11,400 nt of DNA from an uncultured Bacteroidota bacterium (GTDB lineage: Bacteria; Bacteroidota; Bacteroidia; NS11-12g; UBA955): positions 1 through 11,400 of the forward strand of contig CAJBKH010000345.1 of assembly GCA_903953615.1 (NCBI GenBank), in the 5' to 3' direction. Below are positions 1 to 9,200 of this stretch, in pieces. Position numbers and translations under genes: made by a program. The notes below the pieces were generated by a model. It saw only the letters and a list, made by a program, of their open reading frames with translations. It was not told the DNA's origin and did not search any database. Each line of letters begins with the position of its first letter. Position 1 is the stretch's first letter.

Positions 1-24
1 GTTCAGACGTGTGCTCTTCGATCT
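1..24. other. Sequencing adapter remnant at contig end
   Basis: The first 24 bases match the 3' part of the Illumina TruSeq read-2 adapter, from GTTCAGACGTGTG through GCTCTTC to GATCT. One C is missing from the CTTCCGATCT part. Genomic sequence starts at about base 25. The adapter bases happen to keep the minus-strand reading frame open, so the last eight codons of that frame are artificial. The match is direct; that it is an untrimmed library adapter at an assembly end is an inference, but a strong one. Confidence 0.95.
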
Positions 25-3000
25 TGGCTTTGTTGCTTACAGGATTTGGATTGACATACACGGTATCTAAACTAGTATCGCGGCAATTGTAATTCGTTTT
101 CGCAATTAACCTAACCGTAAATTTACCGGAAGCCTTGTAGGTATAAGTTGGATTTTTTAAGATGCTCGTATCCGTGTTTGTGAATTTCCATTGGTAAAAT
201 AATTTTCCAGTATCAGTTGTGCTTATATTATTGAAAACGAATTGATGCCCGTTTTTACAAGTTGTATGGTAATTGATTTTAAAACTAGCATTTGGTAGCG
301 GATAAGTAATCACCGTTTTTGTAATTGAATCAGAACACCCAAAAGGATTGGTTGCTAATAATTTTACGGAATAATTGCCTGCTGTTTTATAAGCCTTATT
401 CAACGAAGTTTTAGAAGATGTGTCACCATTTCCTAAACGCCAGAAATACTTCAATGGGTTCTCATCTGAAGTTGTTGTGTTGTTAAATTTGATGGTATCA
501 TTTAAACACTTATTAGTGAAGGTGAAGTTTGTTTTAGGTCGGCTGTGTATCCAAACAGACTTTCTTACGCTATTAGTACATCCACTTAAGGTATAAACTT
601 TTAATAATACGCTGTATTTGCCTGGATTACTAAATTTTTTTAATGGATTAGAGATATTGCTAAAATTGCCATCGTCAAAATACCAATCCCAATAATAAAC
701 CTTGTCATTAAATGTGCCAAGTGAGTCACTAAACTGAATTGAATTGCCTACGCAAACATCCTTTTTATAAAAGGAAACAATTGGTCCCTTAGGAACGCGC
801 ACTGTTTTTGTGAATTTGCCAACACAACCTTTGTCAGTAATTGCAGTTAGCGTTACCACATAAGCGCCTGTATCATTGTAGGTATGCTTTGGGTTAATGG
901 CATGTGAAGTGTCGCCATCTCCGAATTCCCAAACATAGTCGACAATACTTCCTTTGCTGATAGAGCATTGGCTTGCAAAACTTACGATGCGGTTATCACA
1001 ATCAATTTGCTGAATAAAGTTCATGTTAGGTTTCCCAAATACCTCCACAGGTCTTAGTGTTTTAATGAAAGGCGTATCTGGGAAAATAGAAGTGCAAGCG
1101 ATTGGAAAGCCGTTGCTAATTAAATTGTTGGAGGCAATCAAGGTTGGATAAACAATCCCAGCAGCTGAGTAAGTCCAACTTACCGAAGAATCACTGTTGG
1201 TAAAAAACGTTACATTATTGTTTGTTGGGTCTTTAAACTGCCATAAGAAATTAGCGGCCAACGTACTTTTGTTTTTGAATTTTATTTTCAATGGGGTGCA
1301 ACCTGTCGAGTCGCCCACGAATTCATAATAGGCTTTTGGCCCAATAATTTTTATATTTTTGATAATACTGTCTTTGCACAATTGATCGGTTACAATTACC
1401 AATTTAACAGCATAGATACCGGTTTTCAAAAATTTACTAGGATTGGCAATTGAACTATTTGAAATACCTTTTCCAAAGGTCCATTTATAGGAATTAACAA
1501 CGCCACTGTATGGCACTATACCGCTCAAAGAATCATACGTTGAGACACTTGAAGTAAATGCCACCTGCTGGGCACAAATAAATGAATCGCGAATCGTGCT
1601 AAAGTCGGCATTGATTTTAAATACTTTAAATAAAATGGGATAGACACTTGTGTCACGGCAGCCAGCACTATCGACTGTGGCCAATTGTATTTTGTAATTG
1701 CCCATTTTAGCGTATTGAATGGTTGGCAAAGCTTGTGAATTGCTGAAGCCGTTGCCATCGCCAAAATCCCATTTAAAAGATTCTAACCCTTTGTTGAATC
1801 TACTAGTGTCGTACCATTGTCCTTTGCTATTGTTCCAATAATTAACATATTTATAAAACGTGACATTGCCGCCCGCACATACTTGGTTAACGGTTGGCGA
1901 AAAGAAATGAGAATATCCCACCTGTAGTTTCATAGTGTCATTCCCTAGACAACCGCTTCGGTGCTGTAATAATAACGCCACCTTGTAAACACCTGCACTC
2001 TTGTATTTGTGTGACACCTGTTTGCAATTGGTAACTTTTGTGAAAGTATTGTCTCCCCACGACCACACAATAGATGTCAAGGAATCTGCTTGCGTCGTAT
2101 CAACCATGTTAAACGTAATAGTACTGTTTTTGCAATATTGATTTTTAGGGTTATAACTACTTGTAAATTTCGGATTGACTTTGCTAAATTTAATAATGTT
2201 AGGATACCATGCAGTATCTGTACATTCATTTCCGCTTGTGTCTTTTCCGTTTTGAATAACCACACCAACGGTTACACGGTTATTGGCGGGTAATTTCATG
2301 TAGTCATAGTTGTGGAAAGTATCCATGTAGCGCCAATTCGAATCGAAGTTCGAAGTTGTTGCTGCATAAGCACTGTCCCAAATAACCCAATACGATTGTT
2401 GTCCACAGCCTGGCACTGTTTGAGAAAAGTCCAAACTTACACGTTTGTATTTTTCGGGGCCTGGACACAACGCTTTTGAAAAAACTTTTAAGCCTGTTTT
2501 GGCATTGGGTTTCATTAATGGCAAGGCCACATAGCCTGTGTCACTGCAACCCACAGTCGTGTCTGTAATAATTAGTCTAGGTAAATAACAACCCTCTTGG
2601 CCCGGTTTGTACATGTGCCGTATCCCAGTAGAATCTACCGAGTAACGACAGTTTCCGTTGGTGTTCAATCCTTTTTTTGTATTACTTGTGCAGTTAGGTG
2701 CAAAGCCATCGCCAACATCCCAAAAGAATTTAAGAGATTTATTTTTGTAGTACTTGCTAACATTGTTAAGTGTAATGGTGTCGCGAATACTGCATTGGTA
2801 TTGGTTTTTAATTTTGCCAATAGCGGCTTGTGGGCCATATACTGTTACCGAATCGAGTGCTACTGTTTTGCCACAGCCAAATTTGCTGATAAAAAATTTA
2901 GGATAATAGACACCCACTTGCTGATAGTGGTGTGTGAATGAGAACTTTTTAAACATGGTGTCTCCATCACCGTAGGTCCAATAAATATATGCAGATGGGT

Positions 3001-4441
3001 CAATTGTTTGTTTGAATTTAAATCGATTCGTAGAACGACAGATACTAAATGCGGAATCAACTTTAGCATCAATTGCAAAGTTGGTATTTTTGACGGCTGC
3101 TTTGCTCAAAAAAGTATCAACACACCCATCGGAATTTCTTATAATCAATCGCAAGTCGAAGGTGCCATCTTTTACATAATCGTGTTTGGTAGTAGCCCAG
3201 TTGGTGTTGTCTGTGCTCCCGTCACCAAAATCCCATAAATAACTGGTAACATTTGGGGGTGCTTGGTTAGATTTGTTGGTAAACGCTACCGATGTTTTAA
3301 AACAGCCACCTGATTTAGGGAAATTAACATTTGCCTTCAGCTCGGGATAAATAATGACCTTAAATGGTGAAGTGTAAGAGGCCACACATCCTTTTTTGTC
3401 AATCATGTTAACACTTAAGGTGTATCTGCCACCAAATTTATCTGTATAAGTATGGCAAATAACACTGTCTTTTAATCCAGTGGTATTGTCTACAAAACCA
3501 TCATCAAATGAAAAGGAACAATAAGATAAATTAGGAGTTGATTTTTTAAATTTGATACAAACCGAATTTCTTTTAAAACATTGAAGAGAATCTTTGATAA
3601 TGAAATCCGCCGATGGTCTTGGATTGATTTTTAAGAGTTTTGCAGCTGTGCAAGTGGTGCCATTTGAATAAGTAAAAATGGCTTTCACATTTAAATTACC
3701 TGAAATATTATAAAGATGCGATGTGTTTTGGTTGTTACTGCTGGTAGCATCACCAAAGTCCCATTTATAGGCAGAGGCACTACTGCTGCCGGCACTCATA
3801 GAGAAGTTAATTAAGTCGCCAACGCAAGCAGAGTCTTTACTAGTGGTCAGTGTAATGGCGTCGAAAACTGAAATACTATTTGAAATGGTGTCCTTACAGC
3901 CTTTGGTACTCGTTACAATATAGCGAATATTTTTTGTACCTGTACTGCTATATGAATGGGTAGGATTGGCGCTTGTTGCCGTTCCCCCATCTCCGAAGGT
4001 CCACGCATGGGCGCTTATTTTATCGAAGGTGTCAATGGCTGTTGTTGAAACAAAGGCTGCCGCTTGGTTAAGGCAGGTTTGACTAATGGTATAATTGGCG
4101 CTTAGTTTTTTAAGGACGCGCATTGTTTTAACAATGGTGTCAGCGCAGCCACTATTGCTGCTAATAATAAGTTTAACATTGATGAGGCCATCTATCAAGT
4201 AGGTGTGACTGGCATTGGCAATTGTGTCAGTGTTTGATGCGCCTGAAAAAGGATCGCCAAAATCCCAACGGTATTGCAAATTGCTGCCAGTACTTGAATT
4301 GGTGAATGTAAGTTTACTGCCGAAACATTGAAAAGTAGGGAGGGTGAAATCGGCCTTACACTGTCCATAACTTGCGTTGAAAAACGAAAGTATGAACAAT
4401 AAAGAGAACGTGCGACCAATTGAAATTAGTTTTCTACTCAT
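1..4441 (-). CDS. Giant secreted PKD-repeat protein, C-terminal side missing
   Basis: The frame starts at the ATG at 4441-4439 and stays open to the window edge: 1480 codons, of which the last eight are adapter. Residues 1-26 form a Sec signal peptide (basic start MSRK, hydrophobic LLFILSFF, likely cut at ASYG/Q). About 16 tandem PKD-like units of 70-110 residues follow. Their strand motif W-D/x-F-G-D-G or a variant centres on W59, W147, W227, W403, W488, W574, W795, W891, W987, W1067, W1171, W1334 and W1418; other units are more diverged. Nearly every unit has one Cys early and one in a late Gly-Cys-x-Asp-Thr/Ser motif, which suggests one disulfide per unit. PKD arrays in Bacteroidota are usually extracellular adhesins or gliding-associated proteins ending in a T9SS sorting domain. 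That end would lie beyond the contig, so this part is inference. The ligand is unknown. There is no internal stop or frameshift. Confidence 0.93.
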   Translation of the reverse strand, partial: MSRKLISIGRTFSLLFILSFFNASYGQCKADFTLPTFQCFGSKLTFTNSSTGSNLQYRWDFGDPFSGASNTDTIANASHTYLIDGLINVKLIISSNSGCADTIVKTMRVLKKLSANYTISQTCLNQAAAFVSTTAIDTFDKISAHAWTFGDGGTATSANPTHSYSSTGTKNIRYIVTSTKGCKDTISNSISVFDAITLTTSKDSACVGDLINFSMSAGSSSASAYKWDFGDATSSNNQNTSHLYNISGNLNVKAIFTYSNGTTCTAAKLLKINPRPSADFIIKDSLQCFKRNSVCIKFKKSTPNLSYCSFSFDDGFVDNTTGLKDSVICHTYTDKFGGRYTLSVNMIDKKGCVASYTSPFKVIIYPELKANVNFPKSGGCFKTSVAFTNKSNQAPPNVTSYLWDFGDGSTDNTNWATTKHDYVKDGTFDLRLIIRNSDGCVDTFLSKAAVKNTNFAIDAKVDSAFSICRSTNRFKFKQTIDPSAYIYWTYGDGDTMFKKFSFTHHYQQVGVYYPKFFISKFGCGKTVALDSVTVYGPQAAIGKIKNQYQCSIRDTITLNNVSKYYKNKSLKFFWDVGDGFAPNCTSNTKKGLNTNGNCRYSVDSTGIRHMYKPGQEGCYLPRLIITDTTVGCSDTGYVALPLMKPNAKTGLKVFSKALCPGPEKYKRVSLDFSQTVPGCGQQSYWVIWDSAYAATTSNFDSNWRYMDTFHNYDYMKLPANNRVTVGVVIQNGKDTSGNECTDTAWYPNIIKFSKVNPKFTSSYNPKNQYCKNSTITFNMVDTTQADSLTSIVWSWGDNTFTKVTNCKQVSHKYKSAGVYKVALLLQHRSGCLGNDTMKLQVGYSHFFSPTVNQVCAGGNVTFYKYVNYWNNSKGQWYDTSRFNKGLESFKWDFGDGNGFSNSQALPTIQYAKMGNYKIQLATVDSAGCRDTSVYPILFKVFKINADFSTIRDSFICAQQVAFTSSVSTYDSLSGIVPYSGVVNSYKWTFGKGISNSSIANPSKFLKTGIYAVKLVIVTDQLCKDSIIKNIKIIGPKAYYEFVGDSTGCTPLKIKFKNKSTLAANFLWQFKDPTNNNVTFFTNSDSSVSWTYSAAGIVYPTLIASNNLISNGFPIACTSIFPDTPFIKTLRPVEVFGKPNMNFIQQIDCDNRIVSFASQCSISKGSIVDYVWEFGDGDTSHAINPKHTYNDTGAYVVTLTAITDKGCVGKFTKTVRVPKGPIVSFYKKDVCVGNSIQFSDSLGTFNDKVYYWDWYFDDGNFSNISNPLKKFSNPGKYSVLLKVYTLSGCTNSVRKSVWIHSRPKTNFTFTNKCLNDTIKFNNTTTSDENPLKYFWRLGNGDTSSKTSLNKAYKTAGNYSVKLLATNPFGCSDSITKTVITYPLPNASFKINYHTTCKNGHQFVFNNISTTDTGKLFYQWKFTNTDTSILKNPTYTYKASGKFTVRLIAKTNYNCRDTSLDTVYVNPNPVSNKAKIEEHTSE

Positions 4442-4466
4442 TTAGATGAGATTTTTTAGTTTGGTG

Positions 4467-4474
4467 CAAAAATA
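4467..4474 (-). promoter_or_regulatory. Candidate -7 promoter box for the PKD-repeat gene
   Basis: On the minus strand this reads TATTTTTG, a full match to the Bacteroidota -7 consensus TAnnTTTG. It ends 25 bases before the ATG, giving a leader of about 20 bases. No clear -33 TTTG was found at the expected distance. Confidence 0.5.
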
Positions 4475-4708
4475 GTAAAAATTAACCTAATTGCAGGCTA
4501 TTCCTCCATTTTTGACATCTTATTTTTATATTTTATGGGGTTTTATTTTATAAATTTGGTAAAAATTAAATTAAAGCGAATATAATAAATATTTGTGAAT
4601 AAGCTGTTTACTTGTTCAAAAATCAGTTAAAAAGCACTTACTTTTTTTCTGTTTATTGAATAAAAAAATACAAAAAGTATAATTTGCTTGCAACAAAGGG
4701 CTCAAATA

Positions 4709-4727
4709 TTCTGTCTAATAGACAGAA
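4709..4727. promoter_or_regulatory. 19-bp perfect dyad, operator-like
   Basis: The sequence reads TTCTGTCTA-A-TAGACAGAA: two perfect 9-bp arms around a single central base. It has no trailing T-run, so it does not look like a terminator. It lies about 270 bases from the PKD gene start and about 310 from the epimerase start. A binding site for a dimeric regulator is the simplest reading, but no regulator gene is in the window. Confidence 0.45.
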
Positions 4728-4988
4728 AGCGTATCCCTAAGTTTACAAATGCTTAAATGAAAGTTGACAAAAATCAACCATATAAATCGAAAGAAACGGA
4801 ATTAATTAAAGCTTGTCAGCGCAACAATCGCTTGGATTCGTTAGTTTTTTAAAGTTTTAGTTAACTAAAGTACTTATTCTTATTGTGCTTCTAACCAATA
4901 ACTTTATTTCTCAATTAATTTGAACTAAATTTTTAATCCTTGTCCAATGGCTAGGGTTTTTTTGTTGATAGATAGTATAAGTATTGTT

Positions 4989-5030
4989 TTTGATACTTTT
5001 ATTACCCACTACATTCGCATTTTTAAAAGG
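4989..5030 (+). promoter_or_regulatory. Candidate promoter and ribosome binding site of the epimerase gene
   Basis: A TTTG at 4989-4992 (-33 like) is followed after 17 bases by TACATTCG at 5010-5017, one mismatch from the TAnnTTTG box. An AAAAGG stretch at 5025-5030 lies 5 bases before the ATG and could act as a Shine-Dalgarno site, which supports the chosen start. Confidence 0.45.
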
Positions 5031-5035
5031 CAATA

Positions 5036-6052
5036 ATGCAATTAAAATTTTATCCTTATGATTTAAAGTTCGATGAGGTATTTGCTGTTTCGGCCAATGC
5101 CCGAACGGGTACAGAAATAATATATATTGAGCTTTATAGCGACGGTCAAGTAGGCTATGGGGAAGCTTCTTTTCCGCCATATATGAAGGAGAAACGCACG
5201 GATAATTTAGATTTTTTAGCGGGCTTAAATTTGGAGTCTTTCAATTCAATTGATGCCTTTGTAGAAATTCAAAATTATATCAATGCCTTCCCCAATTACT
5301 TGCCAGCTAAAGCTGCGTTAGACATAGCTTTGCTCGATTTGAAAGGAAAAACAAGTAATCAAAATGTGCGTTCATTTTTTGCAAATGAACCTTTAAAATC
5401 AATCCCTACCTCATTTACAATCGGCATAGGCGAGGATGCTTTTTTAATACGACAATTAAAAAAGGCTGAAGCATTTCCTATTATAAAAATAAAACTAAAT
5501 GGTGATATAAATTATGTGAAACACGCCATTACACTTATCAAATCAACTACACAAAAACCTTTGGGAGTTGACTTTAACCAAGGCATTGCGAATAGTAAAG
5601 TGGCATTAGAATTATTAGATTGGCTCCATGGTCAAGGGGTGCAGTATGCAGAGCAACCATTGCCCGAAACTTTGATTGCTGATTTTGCTTGGTTGAAAGA
5701 AAATAGTCCACTACCAATTTTTGGCGATGAATCCATTCAAACCATAGAAGATATAGAAAGTAAGCACCATTTGTTCGATGGGGTGAATATTAAATTAATG
5801 AAATGCGGTGGACTCACCAATGCCTTTAAAATGGTAGATTTAGCAAGACAACACAATCTGCAATTAATGTTAGGTTGCATGGCCGAGTCGGTTTGTGCCA
5901 TCACAGCTGCAGCCAATCTCGCTAGCTTATTCGACAAAGTAGATTTAGATGGTCATTTAATGATGACCAATGATTTGTTTACCGGTGTTACTTTAGAGAA
6001 TGGGCATTTGTTGTTAGGCACAGCGCCAGGCATGGGTGTAGAGAAAAAGTAA
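5036..6052 (+). CDS. Dipeptide epimerase, enolase superfamily (probable L-Ala-D/L-Glu epimerase)
   Basis: This 338-residue cytoplasmic enzyme has full length for the muconate lactonizing subgroup of the enolase superfamily. An N-terminal capping domain (about 1-120) precedes the barrel. Visible catalytic elements are the K-x-K pair K151/K153 in IIKIKLNG, metal ligands D179 (GVDFNQG), E206 (YAEQPLP) and D231 (IFGDES), and the opposite-face lysine in NIKLMKCGG (251-259). The GCMAES motif (280-285) and the D-x-D motif D303/D305 in VDLDG match dipeptide epimerases, where D-x-D binds the dipeptide amino group. The known reaction of the closest family is interconversion of L-Ala-D-Glu and L-Ala-L-Glu during reuse of cell-wall peptides. 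Substrate range varies within the family, so the exact dipeptide is inference. It stands alone, with its own promoter and a hairpin 10 bases after its stop. Confidence 0.9.
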   Translation: MQLKFYPYDLKFDEVFAVSANARTGTEIIYIELYSDGQVGYGEASFPPYMKEKRTDNLDFLAGLNLESFNSIDAFVEIQNYINAFPNYLPAKAALDIALLDLKGKTSNQNVRSFFANEPLKSIPTSFTIGIGEDAFLIRQLKKAEAFPIIKIKLNGDINYVKHAITLIKSTTQKPLGVDFNQGIANSKVALELLDWLHGQGVQYAEQPLPETLIADFAWLKENSPLPIFGDESIQTIEDIESKHHLFDGVNIKLMKCGGLTNAFKMVDLARQHNLQLMLGCMAESVCAITAAANLASLFDKVDLDGHLMMTNDLFTGVTLENGHLLLGTAPGMGVEKK

Positions 6053-6062
6053 AGTGCTTTGT

Positions 6063-6088
6063 AAAAACATACTAGTTGGTATGTTTTT
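6063..6088. terminator. Hairpin after the epimerase gene, likely bidirectional terminator
   Basis: The arms AAAAACATAC (6063-6072) and GTATGTTTTT (6079-6088) form a perfect 10-bp stem with a 6-base loop. It begins 10 bases past the epimerase stop and ends in a T-run on the plus strand, with an A-run on the other side. It could also be read as a TetR-type operator (ACATAC-N6-GTATGT). The same arms recur at 10442-10467. Confidence 0.6.
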
Positions 6089-6168
6089 TATTGAGACATA
6101 TTCAAACGGCTTTGTCGGGTTATAAATCTATGCGATTTTTAATTCACTTCAAATGAGTTTTTTGTGGA

Positions 6169-6200
6169 TTTGATTCGTAATAATATTTGTTCTACTTTCG
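6169..6200 (+). promoter_or_regulatory. Candidate promoter for the 14-repeat surface protein, nearly leaderless
   Basis: A TTTG at 6169-6172 is followed after 20 bases by TACTTTCG (6193-6200), one mismatch from TAnnTTTG. The ATG begins only 4 bases after the box, so transcription would start at or next to the start codon. No Shine-Dalgarno sequence is present, and no later Met in the first 100 codons would keep the signal peptide. Confidence 0.5.
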
Positions 6201-6204
6201 GTGA

Positions 6205-9200
6205 ATGGAAATAGTGAGATTGTTACTCGGATTACTAGGCATAGGATTTGCGCATTTACAAGCGCAGAATCGCGATATAATTGGGCCCAAAGGTTCTCAA
6301 CAATTTGGGTCGAATTTAATTGTACTTAATAATGGTAATTATATAGTCAGCGATCCAAGCTATTCGGATAGTATAAAGCAATATATAGGAGCAGTGTATT
6401 TATACGAGGGTAAAACCCACAAACTTATAAGTATCTTATTAGGAAGTTCGCCATCGGATGCCATTGGAAGTGGTATTGTTGTGCTTCCCAATAATAATTT
6501 CATTGTAATCAGTCCGTATTGGAATAATGGGTCGGCACAACAAGCAGGGGCTGTTACTTTATGCGATGGACAAACAGGTTTAAATGAAGTGGTGTCGAGT
6601 ACAAATTCACTTGTAGGTTCCAATACTGGTGATTTGGTTGGTTCAAATGGAATTATTGTTTTACCCAATGGAAATTATTTAGTTAAAAGTGCAAGATGGG
6701 GAATTAGTGCAAATACCATCGGAGCTGTCACATGGGGGCATGCGGTGAATGGCGTGAAAGGCGTTTTGAGTAGTGCTAACTCGCTCGTAGGGTGTGAGCG
6801 CACAGACAGTATAAAAATACTTTCAAATAGCAATTATATTGTGAGTAATAGTGATTATAGTATTTCGAAAGGCTTTGTTGCTTGGGGTGATGGCACGAAA
6901 GGTGTTACTGGCATTGTTAGTAGTACCAATGCTTTAATTGGTAGCAATAATTATGATTATGTAGGTTCTTTTGGTATTGTCGAATTAACAAATGGCAATT
7001 ATGTTGTGAGAAGTCCTTTGTGGGATAATGGTATACTCCGCGATGCGGGTGCCATTACTTGGGGAAGCGGGGTTTCGGGAGTAACAGGCACTATCGATTC
7101 AAATAATTCACTCATTGGCAGTTCAGCTTATGATGTGATTGGAATGGGTTTAACTGTTCTTTCAAATGGGAACTTTGTGGCAATTAATGCAAATTGGGAC
7201 AATGGTTTAATAAGAGATGCTGGATCTGCAACTTGGGGCGATGGAAGTAAAGGGTTACATGGGATCATTAATTCTAAAAATTCTTTAGTGTCAATCGATT
7301 CAAATTATCGTTTTAGTTTATGGAAAGTAATCCCGCTGGTAAATGGCAATTATGTCGTCTATAATTCTACATGGAACAATGGAAAGGATGAATATGTTGG
7401 TGCTGTAACATGGGGCGATGGAAGTAAGGGGATTGTTGGAAAAATTGATAGTTCTAATTCATTAATTGGTGGTCGTAATTACGATTTAACTTATGCGGAA
7501 ATTTATGCTTTACCCAATGGCCATTTTGTGGTGTCATTCCCATATTGGAGTCATGATACTATAAAAACTGTTGGAGCTGTTACTTGGTGCAATGGCAATG
7601 GCGGAACTGTTGGTAAAATTAATGTTTCAAATTCTTTTATTGGAAGTCATGCAGATGATATGGTTGGCCTAGATGGAATAACTGTACTAGACAATAGCAA
7701 TTACATTGTAAGAAGTTCGAATTGGGATCGTGATACTATCACAGATGCGGGCGCCATTACATGGTGCGATGGAAGTAAGCAAGTTGTTGGAATCGTAGAT
7801 ATTAATAATTCAATGTATGGTGGGACTAAGAATGATTTGGTAGGTTCGGGGTGGGTCAGAAAATTAAAGGGAGATAATTATTTAGCTTTTAATCCACACT
7901 GGAGCAATTTTAATAAGGTAGAAGTGGGAGCAATTACTTGGGGTAATGGAACGATTGGTACATTCGGCAAAGTTGGTGTGGCAAATTCGTTGGTTGGGAG
8001 TAAAAAAATCGATTTAAGTATTCAGTTTTATGAACTTTCGAATGGTAATTATGTCATTGCTGCACCTTATTGGGATAATGATACGGCAATAGATGCAGGT
8101 GCAGTAATTTTTGGAAAACCTAATATTGCACTTACAGGTATAATAAGTAGCTCAAATGCATTGGTGGGAAATAAATCATACGATTATATCGGAGGGTTTA
8201 ATGGTGGAATTGCAAAACTTGCTAATGATAATTTTGTTGTAACGAGTCCATCATATGACAACGGGAATAAAATAGATGTTGGCGCAGTAACATGGGTGGA
8301 TGGTAATGTTGGTTTAACGGGTTTTGTAAATCAAAGTAATTCTTTGATTGGTGGTTCCAATGACGATAAAATTGGTAGTTGGGGTCGTGGCGCAACCGTT
8401 CCATTACCCAATGGCAATTATGTAATAGTTTCACCTCAATACGACAATGGTTTTATATTAGATGCAGGTGCAGTTACTTGGGTTGATGGCACTAAAGGCT
8501 TAAGAGGTGTTGTTAATTCGAGTAATTCGCTTGTTGGCTCCAATCTTGGCGACAAAATTGGAGATGATAGATTTCTTATTTCAAGTAATAGTGATTATCT
8601 AGTCTATAGTCCTAATTGGGACGATGGCGCAATTGCCAATGCAGCTGCTTATACTTTTTGCAATGGTGCAAAGGGTTTGGTTGGCGAGATTAATGCATGT
8701 AATAGTATGGTTATAAATAATCCAACAGTGTTGCATTATAATAATGTCCATAAATACAGCATCGTCAGCAAATCGAATAATAACTTGGTGAGAATTTTCT
8801 ATGAAAATGGCTTGTCACTTGGACTCAATTTAGACGAAACGAATGTCGATATTAAAAACAATTTGCCAGTCACTTATTTTTATAATGGCTGTCGCGAAAT
8901 ACTGACCCTTCAAGGTTCTGGAACAACTCCAATAAGGAGTAATGTGGTTGCAAAAGTTTGGGTCGACCCTCTTCAGCCGGATAGTTTTGTGAAAAGACAT
9001 TATGAAATAAATCCTCAAACAAAAACAGATTCATTAACATCATTCGTCACACTTTATTTTTCGCAAGCAGAGTTTGATGATTATAATTCAATCAAGAAAA
9101 TTAAATTACCCACCCATCCAACAGATATTTTAAATAAAGAGAATTTAAGAATAGTGAATAGGAAAGGGGCAAGTTCTAATAACTCAGGAATGCCGAGTTC

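Larger units (their letters stand above)
4442..5035. other. Divergent intergenic region, A+T-rich
   Basis: This 594-base gap separates two divergent genes. No credible coding frame was seen. It holds candidate promoters near both ends, a 19-bp perfect dyad in the middle (4709-4727), a 14-bp A+T-rich palindrome (4856-4869) and a weak 5-bp hairpin (4763-4778). It is long for a plain double promoter, so it could house regulatory sites or a small RNA, but no specific RNA family was recognised. Confidence 0.6.

Noticed and set aside
2597..2941. A 114-codon plus-strand frame, and other short frames of both strands inside 1-4440
   Set aside because: They lie inside the long minus-strand PKD frame, show no recognisable motif or start signal, and have odd composition expected of shadow frames.
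4763..4778. GTTGA/TCAAC hairpin
   Set aside because: The stem is only 5 bp with an A-rich loop and has no T-run or neighbouring gene end.
4856..4869. Palindrome TTTAGTTAACTAAA
   Set aside because: It is perfect over 14 bp but very A+T-rich in an A+T-rich region, so chance is a reasonable explanation. It is kept only as a note in the intergenic entry.
4911..5180. An 89-codon minus-strand frame overlapping the start of the epimerase gene
   Set aside because: It overlaps a well-supported gene and its promoter on the other strand, and its product has no recognisable features.
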